A DNA stretch of 47,078 nucleotides from RDXT01 sp033765305 (GTDB taxonomy: Bacteria > Bacteroidota > Bacteroidia > J057), in the NCBI GenBank assembly GCA_033765305.1, contig JANRID010000005.1:1-47078 (forward strand). Direction: 5' to 3'. The notes below the pieces were generated by a model. That model saw nothing but the letters and a program-made list of their open reading frames with translations, did no database searches and was not told the DNA's origin. Each line of letters starts with the position of its first letter. The first letter of the stretch is position 1. Positions 7,526 to 15,601 of this stretch are shown here, one piece after another. The translations under genes and the position numbers were made by a program.

Positions 7526-9940
7526 TCAGAGCCTGACCGTCAGCGTACCCAGCGCATGAACGCCCGCCTGCGGGTAGTAGTAGTTCTCCGTGTACAGCAC
7601 CCCGCCCAGCTTGTAGCTGAACGTATAGCCATTGGGCTCGTACTGCGCATTCAGCAGGTTGTTGACTGCCAGGCCGATGCGCAGCTCCTTCGCCCAGGGC
7701 GCCGGAATCAGCCAGCTGGCCTGCAGGTCCTGCACAAAGAAGGGGTCGAGGCTGCGGCCCCGATTGGCGGTGTTGTCCAGAAACTGCCGCCCGACATACT
7801 TCTGCACCAGGCTGATTTCCACCGCTTCCACCGGACGGAAGCGCCAGCTGGCCCCGGCGACCGCCGCCGGCGAGAAGGCAATCGCCACGTTTTCATGCCG
7901 GATGACCTCCAGGCTGAAGGGATCGTAGTCGTACAGGTATTCCTCGAAGAGGCGGATGCGGTTGCGGCTCAGGGCCAGGTTGGCGCTGACTGTCAGCCAG
8001 TCTGCGGCCTGCCAGGCAGCGGCCAGCTCGATGCCCAGGCGGTAGCTGTCGGGCACATTGCGGCGCACAGAGGCGCCTACATCGTTGATTTCCCCATTGA
8101 GCACCAGCTGATTGCGGTAGCGCATCCAGTAGCCGGTGGCTTCAAAGCTCCAGCGCCCGCGCGCGAGGCGGTAGCCCGTTTCGAGATCGTAGAGGGTCTC
8201 CGGCAGCGGCTGCTGCCCTTCCGGCGCGTCGATGAAGTCGCTGCGGACCGGTTCGCGGCTGCCCACGCTCCAGGAGGCATAGAGCCGGCTCTCCGGGCTG
8301 AGCGTCCAGGTGAGGCCCGCCTTGGGGTTGAAAAAGCGGAACAGCTCATCGCCCTGGATCGGGCGCAGGTCGTTGTCCGTGCCCGGCGCGCGGAGGGTGC
8401 TGTCGCCGAAGACATAGTCCACCTGCCGGTACTGCAGATCGGCGAAGGCTGAAAGGCGCCGGCTCAGCTGCCAGAAGCCTTTGAGATACACATTGCCGTC
8501 GAGCTTGCGCGAGTGGCTTTCGTAGTAACGGTCGCGGATGCGCCGGTCGCCGGCGAACTGCATCCAGATCAGCTCGCCGAAATGCTCGCCGTCGTAGCGG
8601 TTCAGCCCGCCGCCCAGCGTCAGCTCCACCCGCTCCGAGGGCCGGTAGCGGACCGAAAATACCGTGCCGTAGAAGTGGTTGTCCAGCCAGCGGCGGCGGA
8701 TGAGATCGGTTTCGCGGAGGGTATCGCCGCCCAGCACCAGGTCCGGCAGGCCGTAGGCTGAGAAAGGATCCGCCTCGCGGAACTGCTCGTAGTACCCGCG
8801 CCCGTAGGTGTAGTGCAGCGAAGCATTCACATCCAGCGCCGGCCGCGGCGACCAGGTGTAATGCAGCTGGTAATGGTCCTGCCGGTAGTTGTCCGTCTCG
8901 TTTTCATAGGTGTAATAATTGCTGCGGCGCAGGGCCTGATCGTCCAGGTAGGCCTCCGGGATGCCCCACCAGGACTGGTAGGTCTGTTCGGCGCCGGAGA
9001 ACGCCAGCAGCTTGAGCAGGCTTTTCTTTCCGTAGTACCCGGCCGACACATACCAGGAATTCAGATCGGAGAAGGCGCGGTCCACCCAGCCGTCGGAGTA
9101 GATGGACGACAGGCGGGCATCCACGGCGAAACGGCTGCCGATCAGGCCGGTGCCGGCGGAGAGGGTGTGCTTGCGCGTATTGAAGGCGCCGAGGGTGCCG
9201 GCATATTCGGCATAGGGCTCGTAGTGCAGGCGGCTGGTCTGGAGGTTGAGCGTAGCGCCGAAGGCGCCGGCGCCGTTGGTGGAGGTGCCCACCCCGCGCT
9301 GCACCTGGATATTGTCCACGGAGGAAGCGAGGTCCGGCAGATTCACCCAGAAGACCCCGTGCGATTCAGGATCGTTGAGGGGGATGCCGTTGATGGTGAC
9401 ATTGGTGCGGGTGGGGTCGGAGCCCCGGATGCGGATGCCCGTGTAGCCGATGCCGGCGCCGGCGTCGGAATTGACCACCACCGAGGGAAGCTGGTCGAGC
9501 AGGAAGGGAATATCGCGGCCGGAATTCAGGCGGCGGATCGTCCCGCGGTCCACGGTGGAATAGGTGGTGGCGGTCTTTTCGGAGGCGCGGGTAGCGGTAA
9601 TGAGCACCTGCTCATCTACGGCGATGAGGCGGGTCAGAAGGCAGACGAGCGGCGCGTCAGCCTCTTCGGGCAGGCGGAGGCTGCGGGTTTCCGGCTGATA
9701 GCCAGGGGCCTGGACGGTCAGCTCGTAGCGGCCCGGCCCGGCAGGCAGGCTGAGGGCGAATGCGCCGGCGGCATCGCTCCGGGCCGACATTCCGGCGAGG
9801 CGGATCTCAGCCCCGGCAATGGGGGCATCATTGCCCTGCTGCTGCACCTTCCCCCTCAGGGTTGACTGACCCCACGACAGCAGCGGCAGCAGCCCAAAGG
9901 CCGCCAGCAGGCACATACGGTTCATACGTTTGATAATCAT
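7526..9940 (-). CDS. TonB-dependent outer membrane receptor (TPP-riboswitch controlled)
   Basis: About 804-aa outer-membrane receptor: signal peptide (MNRMCLLAAFGLLPLLSWGQ), a carboxypeptidase-regulatory-like/CNA-B domain (STLRGKVQQQGNDAPIAGAEI...), the plug (QLPSVVVNSDAGAGIGYTGIRIRG, TNVTINGIPLNDPESHGVFW) and a 22-strand-type barrel ending ...ALGTLTVRL with a short terminal strand. It imports substrates across the outer membrane using TonB energy. A TPP riboswitch lies directly upstream, so the likely cargo is thiamin or a precursor, as for the Bacteroidetes thiamin-regulated receptor OMR1. Start is uncertain between ATG 9940 and ATG 9925; both keep the signal peptide. The gene stands alone with no thiamin-biosynthesis neighbour. 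Confidence 0.9.
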   Translation of the reverse strand: MIIKRMNRMCLLAAFGLLPLLSWGQSTLRGKVQQQGNDAPIAGAEIRLAGMSARSDAAGAFALSLPAGPGRYELTVQAPGYQPETRSLRLPEEADAPLVCLLTRLIAVDEQVLITATRASEKTATTYSTVDRGTIRRLNSGRDIPFLLDQLPSVVVNSDAGAGIGYTGIRIRGSDPTRTNVTINGIPLNDPESHGVFWVNLPDLASSVDNIQVQRGVGTSTNGAGAFGATLNLQTSRLHYEPYAEYAGTLGAFNTRKHTLSAGTGLIGSRFAVDARLSSIYSDGWVDRAFSDLNSWYVSAGYYGKKSLLKLLAFSGAEQTYQSWWGIPEAYLDDQALRRSNYYTYENETDNYRQDHYQLHYTWSPRPALDVNASLHYTYGRGYYEQFREADPFSAYGLPDLVLGGDTLRETDLIRRRWLDNHFYGTVFSVRYRPSERVELTLGGGLNRYDGEHFGELIWMQFAGDRRIRDRYYESHSRKLDGNVYLKGFWQLSRRLSAFADLQYRQVDYVFGDSTLRAPGTDNDLRPIQGDELFRFFNPKAGLTWTLSPESRLYASWSVGSREPVRSDFIDAPEGQQPLPETLYDLETGYRLARGRWSFEATGYWMRYRNQLVLNGEINDVGASVRRNVPDSYRLGIELAAAWQAADWLTVSANLALSRNRIRLFEEYLYDYDPFSLEVIRHENVAIAFSPAAVAGASWRFRPVEAVEISLVQKYVGRQFLDNTANRGRSLDPFFVQDLQASWLIPAPWAKELRIGLAVNNLLNAQYEPNGYTFSYKLGGVLYTENYYYPQAGVHALGTLTVRL

Positions 9941-9986
9941 CAGGTTACACATGAGCCAGGGGATGGCTCCACCGAGTCGGCAACCG

Positions 9987-10062
9987 TTACCTCCCTTCGC
10001 CCGCATGACCGGGATCAGGTTCTAAGGGTATAATCTCAGCCCGTATGGGCACCCCTGGTATT
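9987..10062 (-). promoter_or_regulatory. TPP (THI-box) riboswitch
   Basis: Reading the minus strand, the conserved aptamer blocks appear in order: CAGGGGTGCC (10057-10048), GGCTGAGA (10041-10034), ACCCTTAGAACCTGATC (10029-10013), then CATGCGGGCGAAGGGAGG down to about 9990. These are the hallmark TPP-aptamer segments, closed by a short TACC/GGTA helix. It lies about 47 bp before the TonB-receptor ATG. Thiamin pyrophosphate would be expected to repress the receptor. The expression platform (translation or termination) is not obvious. Confidence 0.93.
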
Positions 10063-10184
10063 GAAACAGGGGGCAATATAGAGAATTTTCCCCGAACAAT
10101 CCCCAAACATGCGCCCTGTGCGGATGCCTGCTTCCCGTCTTCCTACTTTTCCGTAAACTTGCCTCCGATACCAAGCGCCAGCCT

Positions 10185-11153
10185 ATGATCCTGCTCACCG
10201 GTGCGACCGGATTTTTGGGACGATACATTGCGGACGAGCTTCTCGCCGCCGGGTACGAGCTGCGCCTGCTCGTGCGCCATGCCGCGCAGCGCAAACTGCC
10301 CTGGGGCGGCATGGCCGAGATCGCCGAAGGTGACCTGACTGACCTGCCCTCGCTCGAAGATGCCGTCCGCGGTGCCGACGCGGTGGTGCATGCCGCTGCG
10401 CGGGTGAGCTTCCGCCGCCGCGACGCGCAGGCGGTCATGCAGGACAATGTGCAGGGTACGGCCCATCTGGTGGACCTCTGCCTGGAGCACCGGATCCCGA
10501 AACTGGTGTATGTCAGCTCGATTGCCGCGTGCGGCCGCAGCCGCACCGAAGCCATTACCGAGCAGACACCCTGGCAGCCGGGCCAGGAAAGCTCTGCCTA
10601 TGCGCGGTCGAAGCGCAAGGCCGAGCTCGAAGTGCAGCGCGGCGTGGCGGAAGGCTTGCAGGCGGCCATTGTGAATCCTGCGGTGATCCTCGGCGCCGGC
10701 GACTGGACCCAGGGCACGCCCCGGCTCTTTTCAGCGATCGACCGCGGTCTGCCGCTCTACAATCCCGGCATCAACGGCTGGGTGGCGGCTGCGGATGTGG
10801 CCCGCGCCTGCCGCCTCCTGCTGGAGCAGGATCTGCCCTCCGGCGAGCGCTACCTGCTCTCGGCCGGCAATCACAGCTACCGCGAGGTGCTCGGCTGGAT
10901 CGCCGCCGCGCTGGGCAAGCCTGCCCCGCGCGTTCCGCTGCCCCGCCCGCTGGGGCTGCTTGCCGGCTGGGCGGCCGAAAGCGCCGCCGATCTGGCCGGC
11001 CGCGAGCCCTTTGTCACCCTCGAAACCATGCGCTCCGGCAGCCTCAGCTACCGCTATGACGGATCGAAAATCACCCGCCTAGGCTTCGCCTATACCCCCG
11101 TCCAGGAAGCGGTCCGGGCAGCCGCTGCCCAGTATCTTGCCCGGAACTCCTGA
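10185..11153 (+). CDS. NAD-dependent epimerase/dehydratase family protein
   Basis: 322-aa extended SDR enzyme. Rossmann loop TGATGFLG (residues 5-12), VYVSSIAACG strand, and catalytic YxxxK as Y139-ARS-K143. The architecture resembles dihydroflavonol-4-reductase/3-beta-HSD-like bacterial proteins, which act as cytosolic NAD(P)-dependent oxidoreductases. It is followed closely by the 85-aa gene (19 bp gap) and the metal-dependent hydrolase gene, so the three probably form one transcript. Divergent from the TonB receptor. The substrate cannot be inferred. Confidence 0.85.
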   Translation: MILLTGATGFLGRYIADELLAAGYELRLLVRHAAQRKLPWGGMAEIAEGDLTDLPSLEDAVRGADAVVHAAARVSFRRRDAQAVMQDNVQGTAHLVDLCLEHRIPKLVYVSSIAACGRSRTEAITEQTPWQPGQESSAYARSKRKAELEVQRGVAEGLQAAIVNPAVILGAGDWTQGTPRLFSAIDRGLPLYNPGINGWVAAADVARACRLLLEQDLPSGERYLLSAGNHSYREVLGWIAAALGKPAPRVPLPRPLGLLAGWAAESAADLAGREPFVTLETMRSGSLSYRYDGSKITRLGFAYTPVQEAVRAAAAQYLARNS

Positions 11154-11172
11154 CCGACAGCCCGTTAGCGTT

Positions 11173-11430
11173 ATGCGCATTTCCAAAACTACCCAGGACA
11201 AGCTGCACGACCTGCTCCGCGCCCAGTCGTATGTGGTGCGCTACGAGCGCGGCAGCTTCCACGGCGGCTACTGCATCGTCAAGGAGCAGCGCACCATTAT
11301 CCTGAATAAATTCCATCCCCTCGAAAGCAAGATCAACCTCCTGCTGGACATCATCCGCCAGCTGGAGTTCGATCCGGCGCTGCTCTCCGAAGAGCAGCAG
11401 CACCTGCTGGCCTCCATCCTCAAACCCTGA
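11173..11430 (+). CDS. Conserved small hypothetical protein (85 aa)
   Basis: Starts MRISKTTQDKLHDLLRAQSYVVRYERGSFHGGYCIVKEQRTIILNKF. No signal peptide or membrane segment; the second half is helical (LESKINLLLDIIRQLEF). It sits between an epimerase (19 bp upstream) and a metal-dependent hydrolase whose GTG start is 5 bp downstream, so translational coupling is likely. The ATG at 11173 is preferred to an in-frame start at 11137 that would overlap the epimerase. No function is recognised. Compact, in good coding context and likely real. Confidence 0.7.
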   Translation: MRISKTTQDKLHDLLRAQSYVVRYERGSFHGGYCIVKEQRTIILNKFHPLESKINLLLDIIRQLEFDPALLSEEQQHLLASILKP

Positions 11431-11435
11431 CACCT

Positions 11436-12203
11436 GTGCGGTTCATTTTCACCGGAACGGGAACCTCCCAGGGCGTGCCCGTGATTGCCTGCACCTGCCC
11501 GGTCTGCCGATCGGAGGACAGCCGGGACAAACGCCTGCGCACCGCCGGCCTGCTCTGCTCGGACACCGCAACCCTCGCCATCGATGCCGGACCTGATTTC
11601 CGGCAGCAGATGCTGCGCCACGAGGTGCGCCACCTCGATGCCGTCGTGCTGACGCATTCCCACAAAGACCATGTGGGCGGCCTTGACGACGTGCGTCCGT
11701 ACAACTACCTCCAGCAGCGCGATATGCCCGTGTACGGCAGCCGGGCCACCCTCGATCACCTGCACCGCGAATACTACTACATCTTCGAGCGGCCCGATTA
11801 TCCGGGCATCCCGAAACTGCTGCTGCATGAGATCGGCGAGGCGCCCTTCGAGGCTGCCGGCATGGCCCTGCAGCCGGTTCCCGTCTGGCACTCGAAAATG
11901 CCGGTGCTGGGGTTCCGGACGGGCGATTTTGCCTACATCACCGATGCCAGCGAGATCCCGGAGGCTTCCATGCAGCTGCTGTCAGGGGTGAAAATACTGG
12001 TAATCAATGCCCTGCGGATCGAGCCGCATTATTCCCACTTCAACCTCGATCAGGCGCTGGCTGCCGCCGAAGCCATCGGCCCGAAGCAGGCCTGGTTTAC
12101 CCACATCAGCCACCTGATGGGCCGCCATGCGGAGGTGAGCGCCCGCCTGCCCGGCTGGGCCCAGCTTGCCTGGGACGGGCTGGAACTGCGCTGGGATGCC
12201 TAG
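11436..12203 (+). CDS. MBL-fold metallo-hydrolase (PhnP-like)
   Basis: 255-aa metallo-beta-lactamase-fold phosphodiesterase-type enzyme. The metal-binding signature THSHKDH is at residues 73-79, followed by GGLDDVRPYNY, and a late YITDASE. The N-terminal CTCPVC cluster (Cys19, 21, 24) matches the structural zinc site of PhnP-type cyclic phosphodiesterases. Starts with GTG. Cytosolic, in an apparent operon with the small protein and epimerase. A strong palindrome 10 bp after the stop probably ends the transcript. The natural substrate in Bacteroidota is not known; a cyclic phosphate ester is the family expectation. Confidence 0.85.
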   Translation: MRFIFTGTGTSQGVPVIACTCPVCRSEDSRDKRLRTAGLLCSDTATLAIDAGPDFRQQMLRHEVRHLDAVVLTHSHKDHVGGLDDVRPYNYLQQRDMPVYGSRATLDHLHREYYYIFERPDYPGIPKLLLHEIGEAPFEAAGMALQPVPVWHSKMPVLGFRTGDFAYITDASEIPEASMQLLSGVKILVINALRIEPHYSHFNLDQALAAAEAIGPKQAWFTHISHLMGRHAEVSARLPGWAQLAWDGLELRWDA

Positions 12204-12213
12204 CGGAAGATCC

Positions 12214-12235
12214 GCATCACCCCGCGGGGTGATGC
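12214..12235. terminator. 22-bp perfect palindrome (terminator or operator)
   Basis: Perfect inverted repeat with arms GCATCACCCCG/CGGGGTGATGC, between the metal-dependent hydrolase stop (12203) and the TPR gene start (12267). No T-run follows. It could be a terminator stem or a dimer-binding operator for the TPR gene. Confidence 0.5.
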
Positions 12236-12266
12236 GCAGCATGCGCACACCGTATAAGTTCGGCCT

Positions 12267-13601
12267 ATGAAAGAAACCTTCGAAGCCCTCTGCTGCCAGG
12301 CCGCCGATTATTACCGCCTGGGCATGATGGAGCAAGCCGTCGCTGCCTACCTGCAGGCCTGCGAGCTCCAGGACGACAACCCCGACCTGTACAACAACCT
12401 CGGCAGCGCCTGCGACAACCTGGGCCGCAGGGAGGAGGCCATCCGCTATTTCCGCAAGGCTGTGGAGCTGGACCCCGGCTATGCGCGCGCGTGGTTCAAC
12501 CTGGGCCTGGCCTGGTACAATGCAGGCGAAAACGGCGAAGCCGCCGCCGCCTACCGCAAAGCCCTCGAATGCAGCCCCGGCTACCGCTCGGCCTGGTTCA
12601 ACCTCGGCCTGGCGCTCAACCGTCTCGGACAATGCGAAGAGGCCATCCGCTGCCTGCGGCAGGCCGACGAACTGGAGCCCGGCGACAGCAATGTCTGGTT
12701 CAACCTGGGCCTTGCCTGGCAAAAGGCAGGAAACCTCCGCGAAGCCATCGCCAGCTTCCGCCGCGCAGCCGGGCTCAATCCCGCCGACTGGGAGTCCTGG
12801 CTCTTTGCCGGCAACCTCTGCAAGGAGCTGGGCGATTCCCAGGCAGCCGTAGATGCCTATCTCCAGGTGTACAAGCATCAGCCCGATTCATCGAAGCTCT
12901 GCTATGAGATCGGCTGCCTCTGGACTGAACTGGGCCACCCCGATAAGGCGATCCCGTTTCTCAGCAAAGCCACGCAGCTGGACCGCTTCGACCACCTGGC
13001 CTGGCAAGGCCTCGGCAATGCCTGGGCGGCAAAGGGAGAGATCGAAACGGCCATCGGATACTTTCAGCGCTCGGCAGAGATCGAGCCGGGCTATGCCTGG
13101 GCCCATTTCAACACCGGCGTTGCCTGGGAGAAGCTGGGCGATTATCCGAAAGCCATCGAGTATTTTCACAAAGCCCTGGCAATCAGTCCGCAGGAGCAGG
13201 AAATTCTGCAAAGCCTGAGCCTCAACTACGAGCGCAGCGGGCAATGGCAGGAAGCGATGCGCTGGTACGAACAGCTGGCGGAGCTCAACCCCTCCGACGC
13301 CATCGTGCGCAACAACCTCGGGTTTGGCTATATCCGCCTCGGCCAGCTCGACCGGGCGCTGCCGCACCTGGAGGCTGCGCTGGCGCAGGGCCTGCACGAC
13401 CATGCCAACCTGAATCTGGGCCACTGCCGCCTGATTCAGGGCCAGGTGCCCGGCGCAGTGGAGCACTACCGGGCCAGCCTCCGGGCTTTCAGCCCGCCCG
13501 CCGCGTTCTGGCAGAGCCTGGAAGGGGACTTTGAATACCTCGCTGCGCAGGGGGTGAGCCGGAGCACCTTCGATGCGGCCGTGAAGCAGCTGCGCGCCTG
13601 A
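12267..13601 (+). CDS. Tetratricopeptide-repeat protein
   Basis: 444-aa protein composed almost wholly of about twelve 34-residue TPR units, with repeated signatures such as AWFNLGLAWYNAGENGEAAAAYRKAL and ending in a non-repeat helix. No signal peptide, membrane helix or enzymatic domain. TPR superhelices are protein-protein interaction scaffolds; no partner is indicated by the neighbours. The adjacent repeats are very similar to one another, suggesting recent internal duplication. Ends before a strong hairpin shared with the convergent Cys-rich gene. Confidence 0.9.
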   Translation: MKETFEALCCQAADYYRLGMMEQAVAAYLQACELQDDNPDLYNNLGSACDNLGRREEAIRYFRKAVELDPGYARAWFNLGLAWYNAGENGEAAAAYRKALECSPGYRSAWFNLGLALNRLGQCEEAIRCLRQADELEPGDSNVWFNLGLAWQKAGNLREAIASFRRAAGLNPADWESWLFAGNLCKELGDSQAAVDAYLQVYKHQPDSSKLCYEIGCLWTELGHPDKAIPFLSKATQLDRFDHLAWQGLGNAWAAKGEIETAIGYFQRSAEIEPGYAWAHFNTGVAWEKLGDYPKAIEYFHKALAISPQEQEILQSLSLNYERSGQWQEAMRWYEQLAELNPSDAIVRNNLGFGYIRLGQLDRALPHLEAALAQGLHDHANLNLGHCRLIQGQVPGAVEHYRASLRAFSPPAAFWQSLEGDFEYLAAQGVSRSTFDAAVKQLRA

Positions 13602-13614
13602 TCTGAATCACGAT

Positions 13615-13645
13615 AACAGCCACGGTTTCCGCAACCGTGGCTGTT
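13615..13645. terminator. Bidirectional terminator hairpin
   Basis: 13-bp perfect stem AACAGCCACGGTT/AACCGTGGCTGTT with a TCCGC loop, between the convergent TPR gene (+) and Cys-rich secreted-protein gene (-). Confidence 0.75.
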
Positions 13646-13696
13646 GTGCGCTGCTTGGGTGGATTTCAGATCCGGAAGATCGGCGGTCCGTTCCGT

Positions 13697-14458
13697 TTAG
13701 TTGCCTACCGACACCTCGCCGCCGCACTCGCGCTCCGTGACAATCCGCTCCTCGCAGCTGCCGCAGCAGCAGAAATTGCCGCAGAAGGAGCCCGGGCAGC
13801 CGTCGGAGCCGACAGGCTGCACGCAGGCTTGGCTGCAGATGTAGGATACCGTCGTCTTTTTCGCGCAGCTGCCGCCCAGCTTGATGCCGCCGAGCAGCTT
13901 GCCCAGGAATTTGCCGAGCTTGAGGCCCATCGCCTGCATGTCCGGATCGGCATCGGCGTCCGGCGCAAAAAGGTCCTGCGGCGCGAAGCCGGCCATTTCA
14001 TGCGGGAGGAAAAGCAGCACATCGAAATACTTGCTGCTCAGCAGCGCCGGCGAAGCCTTGATATACACAGGCTGGCCTGCCTGCTGGTTCTGGGCGCTGC
14101 CGGCCGGCTGTCCGTTGAGCTGGATCTCGAATTGCAGCAGGCCGTTGGCATCTTCGCGCACCTGGTAGCGCAGGCCGCCGGCTCCTTCCCGCGCACTGCG
14201 GATCTGGATGCTGACGGTTTTCAGCCGGGGAAGCACCTGATAGCTGACGGTAAAGTCTTCGCCGTCCAGCTTGCCGGTGTAGCGGAAATTCAGGCCCGGC
14301 AGCTGTTCGGCCTGCAGGTAGTCGAGCTGCTTGAACTGCACTTCTTCGGCTGTCGTGCGCGTGTTGACAATGCGCACACGGGAGCTTTGCGCAGTGCTGC
14401 CGGCCCAGGCGGCGCAGAGCAGGCCGCAGAGGAGGGTTTTCATCCAATAGGATTTCAT
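13697..14458 (-). CDS. Secreted protein with Cys-rich C-terminus
   Basis: 253-aa exported protein of unknown function. Signal peptide (MKTLLCGLLCAAWAGSTAQ), then a ~170-residue beta-rich region with no recognisable domain, then a tail packed with cysteines: ten Cys in the last 56 residues (198, 208, 212, 221, 226, 230-232, 235, 245), including an FCCCGSC cluster. The tail could be disulfide-bonded or bind metal. The ATG at 14458 is used; 14467 is equally possible. It lies 164 bp downstream of the sulfurtransferase on the same strand. That association with sulfur chemistry is suggestive only. Confidence 0.65.
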   Translation of the reverse strand: MKSYWMKTLLCGLLCAAWAGSTAQSSRVRIVNTRTTAEEVQFKQLDYLQAEQLPGLNFRYTGKLDGEDFTVSYQVLPRLKTVSIQIRSAREGAGGLRYQVREDANGLLQFEIQLNGQPAGSAQNQQAGQPVYIKASPALLSSKYFDVLLFLPHEMAGFAPQDLFAPDADADPDMQAMGLKLGKFLGKLLGGIKLGGSCAKKTTVSYICSQACVQPVGSDGCPGSFCGNFCCCGSCEERIVTERECGGEVSVGN

Positions 14459-14622
14459 GGGAAGCATGGGGATAAGAGGTGAATGTTGGTGTAGCTGCCG
14501 GAGCAGGCAATGGGCCTGCAGGGCATACAGCAAACATACACCGGCCCCCCGGGGCTGTACCTCACCCGCTGGGGTGATTTTGCGGCATCGGACGCCCTGT
14601 CCGGCTGCGCGGCTTCGGCTCA

Positions 14623-15477
14623 TCAGTCCGGCGAAACGGCAATCGGGCGCCCGCTGCGGCACCATTCGCTCCAGGAGCCTACAAACAGAGCCGGGAGCTC
14701 GTACCCGGCGTGCGCCAGTGCCAGCAGGGTATGGCAGGCGGTGACGCCGGAGCCGCAGTGGACGGCAGCCTGCTCCGGGCTGCGCCCGCCCAGCAGCGGG
14801 CCGTAGAGGGTGCGCAGGGCTTCAGGGGAAAGAAAACGCCCGTCCGGGCTCAGATTGCGGCTGAAGGGGAGATTGGCGGCGCCGGGGATATGCCCCGCGA
14901 CGGGATCGATCGGTTCAGTGCGGCCTTCGTAACGGGCGGCATCGCGCACATCGATCACCACACAGGCGGGGTCCTGCGACATCTGCTCAACCTCGCGGAT
15001 GCCGGTCAGCGGCAGCGACCAGTCCCGGGCCGGATACCGGCCTGGCGCGGGTTCAGGCTCCGCTCCGCTGCGGAGCGGAAAGCCTGCGGCGGCAGCGGCC
15101 TGGATGCCGCCGTCGAGCACCTGTACGTGCTGATGGCCGAAAGCGCGGAGCATCCACCAGGCGCGGGCAGCGGCATTGGCGCCCGACTGGGCATCGCAGA
15201 TGACCACATGGGTTTCCGGGCTGATGCCCAGGCGCTCCAGCAGCTGCGCAAAGGCAGCTGGAGCGGGCAGGGGATGCCGCCCGCCCTGGGCGGGATCGCC
15301 GCTGGTATCGGCCAGATCTGTTTCCAGGTCTGCGCGCAGGGCGCCTGCCAGGTGGCTGGCTGCATAGGCAGCAGCGGCGTCCGGGCCGCCGCGCGCATCC
15401 AGCAGGACGGTTTGTGCAAGGTCCGGGAGGGCGAGCAGGGCTTCGGCGGAGATCAGGGGCGGGAGCAGGTGCTGCAT
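14623..15477 (-). CDS. Sulfurtransferase (tandem rhodanese)
   Basis: 284-aa protein with two rhodanese domains. The N-terminal domain is catalytically inactive (VVICDAQSGANAA, Asp where the active Cys would be). The C-terminal domain carries the active-site loop CGSGVTA, the signature of 3-mercaptopyruvate/thiosulfate sulfurtransferases. It moves sulfane sulfur from 3-mercaptopyruvate or thiosulfate to thiols or cyanide in the cytosol. The ATG at 15477 is preferred to an upstream start at 15570. A TATCTTCG -7-like box precedes it. The thiosulfate versus mercaptopyruvate preference is not decidable here, though CGSGVTA favours mercaptopyruvate. Confidence 0.88.
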   Translation of the reverse strand: MQHLLPPLISAEALLALPDLAQTVLLDARGGPDAAAAYAASHLAGALRADLETDLADTSGDPAQGGRHPLPAPAAFAQLLERLGISPETHVVICDAQSGANAAARAWWMLRAFGHQHVQVLDGGIQAAAAAGFPLRSGAEPEPAPGRYPARDWSLPLTGIREVEQMSQDPACVVIDVRDAARYEGRTEPIDPVAGHIPGAANLPFSRNLSPDGRFLSPEALRTLYGPLLGGRSPEQAAVHCGSGVTACHTLLALAHAGYELPALFVGSWSEWCRSGRPIAVSPD

Positions 15478-15576
15478 AGCAAAGGATTCCGGGGCGAAGA
15501 TACGCAAGATATAGGACGATGGCGCAGCAGACCCCGGAGAAGCGTGCCCGACTGCATGAGGCAATCCCATTTTTCC

Positions 15577-15584
15577 TATCTTCG
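15577..15584 (+). promoter_or_regulatory. Putative -7 box (TATCTTCG) for hisS
   Basis: One mismatch to TAnnTTTG, 17 bp before the hisS ATG. Confidence 0.45.
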
Positions 15585-15601
15585 GGCCCGATTCTTACGC
15601 T

